NCBI GenBank assembly: GCA_900764045.1
Contig: CAAFMN010000064.1
Span: 62,001-126,000 of the forward strand
Direction of reading: 5' to 3'
DNA length: 64,000 nucleotides
Source of the DNA: Clostridia bacterium
GTDB lineage: Bacteria; Bacillota; Clostridia; Lachnospirales; Bianqueaceae
The position numbers and the translations under genes were made by a program. Shown one piece after another: positions 59,280 through 64,000 of the stretch (position 1 is its first letter; every line of letters starts with the position of its first letter). Under the pieces are notes generated by a model. That model searched no databases and was not told the origin of the DNA. It worked only from the letters and a program-made list of their open reading frames with translations.

Positions 59280-61643
59280 TTACCAGTTAAAATACGTATC
59301 ACCGCCGCCGGCCGCGGGGTGACTGTCTATAAGTTCGCTCTCTCCCGTCTGCCGGTTCATCCGCCACAGCATACCCTGGCTGTCAGCATAACTGGACAGA
59401 TAAATGCTGTCCTGCGTCACGGCCAGAATGCGCGGTCTTGGAATATTCACCCCTAAAAGCTGCTCCGCTCCATTTTCATCCACTTCCAGCACCTGATCCC
59501 CATCGATCACATAGGATAAGCTGCCATAATAGCGGATCTGCGCGCTTCGGTTCGCCAACGTCTCCCAGGCTGCCGGCGCGCTCTCCGGCAAAGTCTCCGG
59601 CGCCTTTCCGGTACTCAGATCGATGCAGCCGGAGCTCCCATAATACAGATATCCACCACAGATCACAAAGTTCAGACAGTTTCCGGCCTCGGATGAACCT
59701 CTGTATGTCGCAGGATCAAAGGTATCCTCCGCCAAAAGCTCCGGCACGCTCCCATCCGGGTTGCTCCTGTAGAGCTTGGAGCTGATCTCAGAAGTTCCCG
59801 GCGTCTTGCAGGCATAATAGAGCTTGCCGTCATAGAAGGCAAAGGCGCAGATATCATAGCCCTCCGCGCGCTGCGGGGACAGAACCGTCATCCCCGGCAC
59901 TTCTCTGCTGCTGTACAACACCCCGTTATACTCAGCAATGTTGGAACCGATCACCATATACTGGTCATAGACATATTCCGGCGGAATACTCTCCCTCGTG
60001 CATCCCGGAGCATCGGAGTGGATATCCCGAAAATCTGTATTCAGCAGAATGAGTCCGTCATACTTGGAGGATTCCTTCAGCCTCATCAGAAATTCGGCTT
60101 CTTCATAATAGGTATCATTCCGGTCCTCTTTACCAATCCCCCTCAGCTTTTCATGCGCGTGCAGCGCCGCGCACTCCATGATCTGCGCCGTGATACGGGT
60201 CTCATCCAGAAGCTCCTGGCTGAGCGGCTCCCAACCCAGTTTTTTTGCTGATTCTATATATGCCTGGCTCATTATGGCGGATAGATTGATCAAATACAAG
60301 CACAGGTGGGCATCCTCGGCTTCCTCCAGCATGGCCTGCATCGCCGGGATCTCATTCTTCATCACCTCGACGCCCAGGCGGTACGCCGCGACAACCGTAC
60401 TCATGGTCCGCAGCGGGCCAATCGCCAGATCTCCGGCGGCCAAATTCACTCCGGCCAGCGTCGTCGTTCCGTCAATGAGGGAACATATATCATCAAGCGT
60501 CACACCGTTGATCCACGCATAGACAACGGCTCCATAATACAGATTATAGACTTCGGACGCATCCTTGGCAAAACGTTCACGGAGTGTATCCGTATCCGAA
60601 TTTCCGGAAGGAGTCAGCTGCGCGATCCGCTTCAGCCGGTCGCCGAATCCCTTGGGCATCTGGTCTCTCGCCCACAGTGCCTCTCCGACTCCCAGAAAAT
60701 ATGGGATCAGGTCTCCGCCCAATCCGCCGATATTGCCGATCCTCTCCGCCGTATCCGCACCAACGCTGATATCCGACAACGCGTACAGCATATCACTGAT
60801 CGTCTCTGGACTCATCATTCCCAACGCGGCTCCGGCCGACTCCATAAAGTCACTGATCGAGCCCACGCCGTCATCAACGTCCTGATAGTCATCGGTTGCG
60901 GCGTCCTCTGGCAGATCACTTCTCAGTGTCATCAGCGCGGCCTTGAGTACATCCTCCTCATAGGTCATCGCCGCCTTCATTCCCAATCCGGTAAGAATGG
61001 CATCCTTAAGAAACGTCATATCGATCTCATCGATGGCCGCCCAGAATCCGTATTGAAACGCATTCTTCCAGACCTCACTCTCATTCTTGCCCATCAGATC
61101 CGAATAATCCGGATTCTGGCCGCGCATCCTGCCGCTCTCGGCCACAATATCCAGAAGCGTCTCCGGCTGATACACCAGAACGATTCCCTTTTGGCACAGC
61201 CACTCACAGCTGTACATGTAGAGCATCTCCTCCATGGGCAGATACCATGCCTGCTGCGCTTCATTGTAAATGAGCTCCGGCAGCGCAAATGTATCATACA
61301 TGAAATACGTCCCTACATCACCGCCGTCCACATTAAAATAGACCTTGGCCGTATTTTTCTCGGTATTGACATAGACCTCGCGTTCTCCCTTCAGGAAGCT
61401 CATGCCATGGCCGGAATCCCTGAGTTCGGCCCCGACGATCCTCGCAAAATCCTCCGCTCTTATATAGACCGTTCCGTCCTGCTCGTTGCGGGCCGCGGAA
61501 TACTCCTCTACCTGCTCCGCTCCCACGCCCAGAACCAGAATCTTTCCGAAAAAGAGATCCGCCTGCGCGGCATGAGCAGCAGGAAGTGACGAGGAGACCA
61601 GCAGTAACGCCGCCAGAAACAGCGCGACTCTTCGCTTTATCAT
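59280..61643 (-). CDS. Large secreted protein, stalk-like N-terminus and propeller-like C-terminus
   Basis: A 787-residue protein that I do not recognise in full. A signal peptide (about residues 1-25, cleaved after AHAAQA) is followed by a region like a copper-amine-oxidase N-terminal or stalk domain (about 30-170), a helical middle (about 170-510), and a C-terminal region (about 530-787) with repeated motifs such as GKLYYACK, GGYLYYGSSG and QDSIYLSSY, resembling DUF5050 propeller blades. It is probably exported. It overlaps the upstream lipoprotein gene (ATGA) and so is co-translated with it. Confidence 0.65.
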   Translation of the reverse strand: MIKRRVALFLAALLLVSSSLPAAHAAQADLFFGKILVLGVGAEQVEEYSAARNEQDGTVYIRAEDFARIVGAELRDSGHGMSFLKGEREVYVNTEKNTAKVYFNVDGGDVGTYFMYDTFALPELIYNEAQQAWYLPMEEMLYMYSCEWLCQKGIVLVYQPETLLDIVAESGRMRGQNPDYSDLMGKNESEVWKNAFQYGFWAAIDEIDMTFLKDAILTGLGMKAAMTYEEDVLKAALMTLRSDLPEDAATDDYQDVDDGVGSISDFMESAGAALGMMSPETISDMLYALSDISVGADTAERIGNIGGLGGDLIPYFLGVGEALWARDQMPKGFGDRLKRIAQLTPSGNSDTDTLRERFAKDASEVYNLYYGAVVYAWINGVTLDDICSLIDGTTTLAGVNLAAGDLAIGPLRTMSTVVAAYRLGVEVMKNEIPAMQAMLEEAEDAHLCLYLINLSAIMSQAYIESAKKLGWEPLSQELLDETRITAQIMECAALHAHEKLRGIGKEDRNDTYYEEAEFLMRLKESSKYDGLILLNTDFRDIHSDAPGCTRESIPPEYVYDQYMVIGSNIAEYNGVLYSSREVPGMTVLSPQRAEGYDICAFAFYDGKLYYACKTPGTSEISSKLYRSNPDGSVPELLAEDTFDPATYRGSSEAGNCLNFVICGGYLYYGSSGCIDLSTGKAPETLPESAPAAWETLANRSAQIRYYGSLSYVIDGDQVLEVDENGAEQLLGVNIPRPRILAVTQDSIYLSSYADSQGMLWRMNRQTGESELIDSHPAAGGGDTYFNW

Positions 61644-62218
61644 CCCAACAGCCCTCCCAGCGCATCTGCCATTATATCATATATTCCGCCCGTCAGCGCA
61701 TTGGCAAAATCAGTGCTGACCTCCATCTGATATCCTGCGCCTTCTTTGTAGCGGAAAGATACCTGCACATCATAGCTTTTGGTCGGCGCTTGACTGACCC
61801 TGGACAGCATTGCCTGTTTCGCCTCTGTTTCCGAGGAAATATCATCCGGCAGGGATTCCAAGAGCTTCTTTAGATCGACTGCCGTAATCTGCATCCCTAT
61901 CGTCACTGAACCGTCCTTCTGCTCCGCTGCCGACGTGATCTTATAGCTCATGCGGCCCAGTATCGCCTGCAGGATTCCTCCCTCTGTGCTCGGCAGTCCT
62001 CCGGCGAGTCCTAACAGATTCAGATTTCCGGCAGCCGCTTCCCAATGACCGACAGACACCTGTTCCATCAATTCCGTACACTGCGCGACAGCTGCTTTCT
62101 CCGCTTCTGTCTTTCCCTCTGCGTTTCCGCAAGACATGAGCAGGCACATGGACAATAGAATAACCGCCCATTGGATTCTCCTTCCCATCCCACTCATTGC
62201 TTTTCTCCTGTTTTCCAT
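61640..62218 (-). CDS. Small lipoprotein of unknown function
   Basis: A 192-residue predicted lipoprotein. The signal peptide ends in LLMSCGN, so the Cys near residue 28 is lipidated and the protein anchors to the outer membrane face. The mature part alternates helix and strand, resembling DUF5105-like or NTF2-like lipoproteins, but I cannot name it. The start at 62218 has AAAGGAGGG upstream; a longer frame exists. It is followed directly by the large secreted protein and preceded by an ABC exporter gene. Confidence 0.65.
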   Translation of the reverse strand: MENRRKAMSGMGRRIQWAVILLSMCLLMSCGNAEGKTEAEKAAVAQCTELMEQVSVGHWEAAAGNLNLLGLAGGLPSTEGGILQAILGRMSYKITSAAEQKDGSVTIGMQITAVDLKKLLESLPDDISSETEAKQAMLSRVSQAPTKSYDVQVSFRYKEGAGYQMEVSTDFANALTGGIYDIMADALGGLLG

Positions 62219-62287
62219 CGTCAGCCCTCCTTTGATCCATATTCTACCATGGATTCTAATTGGTGGCAAGGCTCTGCCCATGGAAAA

Positions 62288-64000
62288 TTATTGGATATAA
62301 TACTGTGCCTGCGCGTTCCAGAGCGTGTAGTATTCCCCGCCTTCGTCCGCGACGAGTTCACTGTGCGTTCCCTGCTGGATCACTGTCCCCTGATGAAATA
62401 CAAGGATCTTATCGCAGAACTTACAGGAGGACAGGCGGTGGCTGATATAGATCGCCGTCTTGTCTCCGACAATCTCGTTGAGTTTCGCATAGATCTCTGC
62501 TTCCGCTATCGGGTCCAAGGCCGCTGTCGGCTCATCCAGGATAAGAAACGGTGCGTCCTTGTAGAGCGCCCGCGCGATCGCGATCTTCTGCGCCTCTCCG
62601 CCGGAAACATCAACACCTGTTTTATCGTATTCTTTATACAGATATGTGTTCAGCCCCTCCGGCATCTTAGCCAGCCTGTTGGAGAATCCCGCTTTTTTCA
62701 GGCAGTCCTCGACCTGTTCCGCATGATACTGCCTGCCTGCCGCGACATTTTCCCCAAGGGGGAGCGCGAACAGCTTGAAATCCTGAAATACCACTGAAAA
62801 AATATCCATATATTCGGCATAATTGTATTTTCGGATATTGATCCCATTCAGCAGGATCTCACCCTCCGTCGGATCATACAATCGGCATAACAGCTTGATG
62901 AATGTGGTCTTACCGCTTCCGTTCACCCCTACCACAGCCATGCGCTGCCCGATCTCAAACTTCATACTGACATTGCGCAGCGCATAGGAATCACTACCCG
63001 GATACCGAAAAGAGACATCGTGAAACTCGATCTCATACTTGCGGTCCCGCCGTTTCTCTACTGTCAGAGTCCCCTGGTACATCGGATCCGGAATATCCAA
63101 AAATGCGAAGACCTGCTTGAGAAAGGCCGTATTATTGCGTATATCGCCCATCGTAGAGATCAGTTCGGAGACTCCCTCCGACACCTTTAGGATCGAAGCC
63201 ACATACTGCGTAACAGCGCCAAGGCTGAAGGCTCCGGCCCAAGCCTTGATGCATACAAATCCATAGACCAAGCCTGTAAAAACAACCGAAACAGCGGCCG
63301 CCGCCGCACTATACAGTCCCATCGGTCCCCAGCTCAGATGCGCAAACAGTCCGTTGGAAGAAAATGTACCCTCTTTGTTGATATTATGCTTCTCACAGAT
63401 CTTGTCCTGCGCGTACATTCTCACATCGGCGGCCAGCTCTTTTTTATAGCCCAGATATCCGAAAAAGCCGTACATGCGGTTTCCACCCTTGTGTGCGTCC
63501 GCGTTTTTGGCCAAATAGCTCTCTCCCTTATTGGACAGGACCGGCGCAAGCAATGTAATGCCAAGCATCAGCAAAATCGTGAGAAAAACGATCAGCGGAT
63601 GATTGAGGACTCTGTAATGGCTTCCTTCCGCCACTCGGCTTGTGAACAGAGATACGGTAAGCACGATGCCGCCCAGCATGGTAAAGACCGCGCTGCCCAG
63701 TCTCTCGCATTGTTCCACCACCCGGAACAACCCCCAGGAGCCGCCGCTCTGGTTCTGGTAGACCTGGTACATAAGGTCCGCTGTACGGGTATCCTCACAA
63801 TTCACATAATCCATATCCAACATTTTCTGGATCAAAATCGCGTCCACCTTATAAAAAAGCCCTGCGTCCTGAATCTTCTGCCACCGGTTCAGGAGGGCCG
63901 TAACGAGCGCCGATACCGCACCGACGGCAAGGGTTGTCACAACAAGCCGAAACAAACACTCCGGATCCCGGCCTCCCACAAGTTCATCGATGATGAGTGC
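62288..64000 (-). CDS. ABC exporter, fused permease and ATPase (partial)
   Basis: The gene runs off the right edge: the open frame continues upstream of the GTG at 63979 through ALIIDEL to the last base, so the true start lies outside. The visible 570 residues include membrane helices and the nucleotide-binding domain with Walker A GVNGSGKTTFIKLL, signature VSGGEAQKIAIARAL and Walker B ILDEPTAALDP. It exports an unknown substrate. The lipoprotein and secreted protein genes follow on the same strand, so these three may work together, which is inference. Confidence 0.88.
   Translation of the reverse strand, partial: ALIIDELVGGRDPECLFRLVVTTLAVGAVSALVTALLNRWQKIQDAGLFYKVDAILIQKMLDMDYVNCEDTRTADLMYQVYQNQSGGSWGLFRVVEQCERLGSAVFTMLGGIVLTVSLFTSRVAEGSHYRVLNHPLIVFLTILLMLGITLLAPVLSNKGESYLAKNADAHKGGNRMYGFFGYLGYKKELAADVRMYAQDKICEKHNINKEGTFSSNGLFAHLSWGPMGLYSAAAAAVSVVFTGLVYGFVCIKAWAGAFSLGAVTQYVASILKVSEGVSELISTMGDIRNNTAFLKQVFAFLDIPDPMYQGTLTVEKRRDRKYEIEFHDVSFRYPGSDSYALRNVSMKFEIGQRMAVVGVNGSGKTTFIKLLCRLYDPTEGEILLNGINIRKYNYAEYMDIFSVVFQDFKLFALPLGENVAAGRQYHAEQVEDCLKKAGFSNRLAKMPEGLNTYLYKEYDKTGVDVSGGEAQKIAIARALYKDAPFLILDEPTAALDPIAEAEIYAKLNEIVGDKTAIYISHRLSSCKFCDKILVFHQGTVIQQGTHSELVADEGGEYYTLWNAQAQYYIQ

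Overview
The window reads as the chromosome of a Bacillota/Clostridia gut-type bacterium, most like a Lachnospiraceae member. Three things point that way: the yicC-remA-gmk-rpoZ-priA-def-fmt-rsmB-rlmN-stp-prkC-rsgA-rpe-thiN housekeeping operon in Firmicutes order, a T-box in front of serS, and a sensory [FeFe]-hydrogenase beside LplB/LplC-type sugar transport and a YesM/YesN-type two-component system. This placement is inferred from gene content, not from a database search. No rRNA, tRNA or CRISPR array was seen.

Layout. 1-2139: the partial argF and the divergent argG, with ArgR-like boxes between them, then a PAP2 phosphatase. 2195-5156: pectinesterase, ATP-grasp and DUF3137 genes. 5310-18314: a 14-gene housekeeping operon on the minus strand with overlapping or nearly touching genes, driven by a good promoter before yicC. 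18557-19966: a small membrane protein, then a PD-(D/E)XK-like nuclease gene followed by three tandem hairpin repeats. 19993-29492: an uptake and breakdown locus for pectin-derived oligosaccharides (dehydrogenase, oligogalacturonide lyase, AraC-type response regulator, ABC importer, histidine kinase). 29645-35329: a five-gene operon joining a sensory hydrogenase module to a UDP-sugar pyrophosphorylase and a GH28 hydrolase. 35481-37463: a 2-isopropylmalate synthase fused to an AraC-type DNA-binding domain. 37507-40396: a lysozyme and two divergent aldo/keto reductases. 40439-53529: the dnaG-rpoD region extended through trmK, a Nif3-like gene, a nucleoside kinase, HelD, a DUF5060 hydrolase, NUDIX and GNAT, with a GH78 rhamnosidase upstream. 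53597-57624: an F420-ligase-like protein, a glycosyltransferase, and T-box-controlled serS. 57633-59206: a second copy of the nuclease/hairpin module, with a frameshifted nuclease and eleven hairpin repeats. 59280-64000: a secreted protein, a lipoprotein and a partial ABC exporter.

How the genes fit together. The sugar genes (pectinesterase, PL22-like lyase, GH28, GH78, DUF5060 enzyme, importer, YesMN pair) describe a cell that imports pectin and rhamnogalacturonan fragments and finishes degrading them in the cytoplasm, because none of the enzymes shows a signal peptide. The two most unusual items are (i) the duplicated nuclease-plus-hairpin-array module, whose stems show compensatory base changes, and (ii) the LeuA-AraC fusion, whose promoter carries two near-identical direct repeats and which may be a leucine-responsive enzyme and regulator in one chain.
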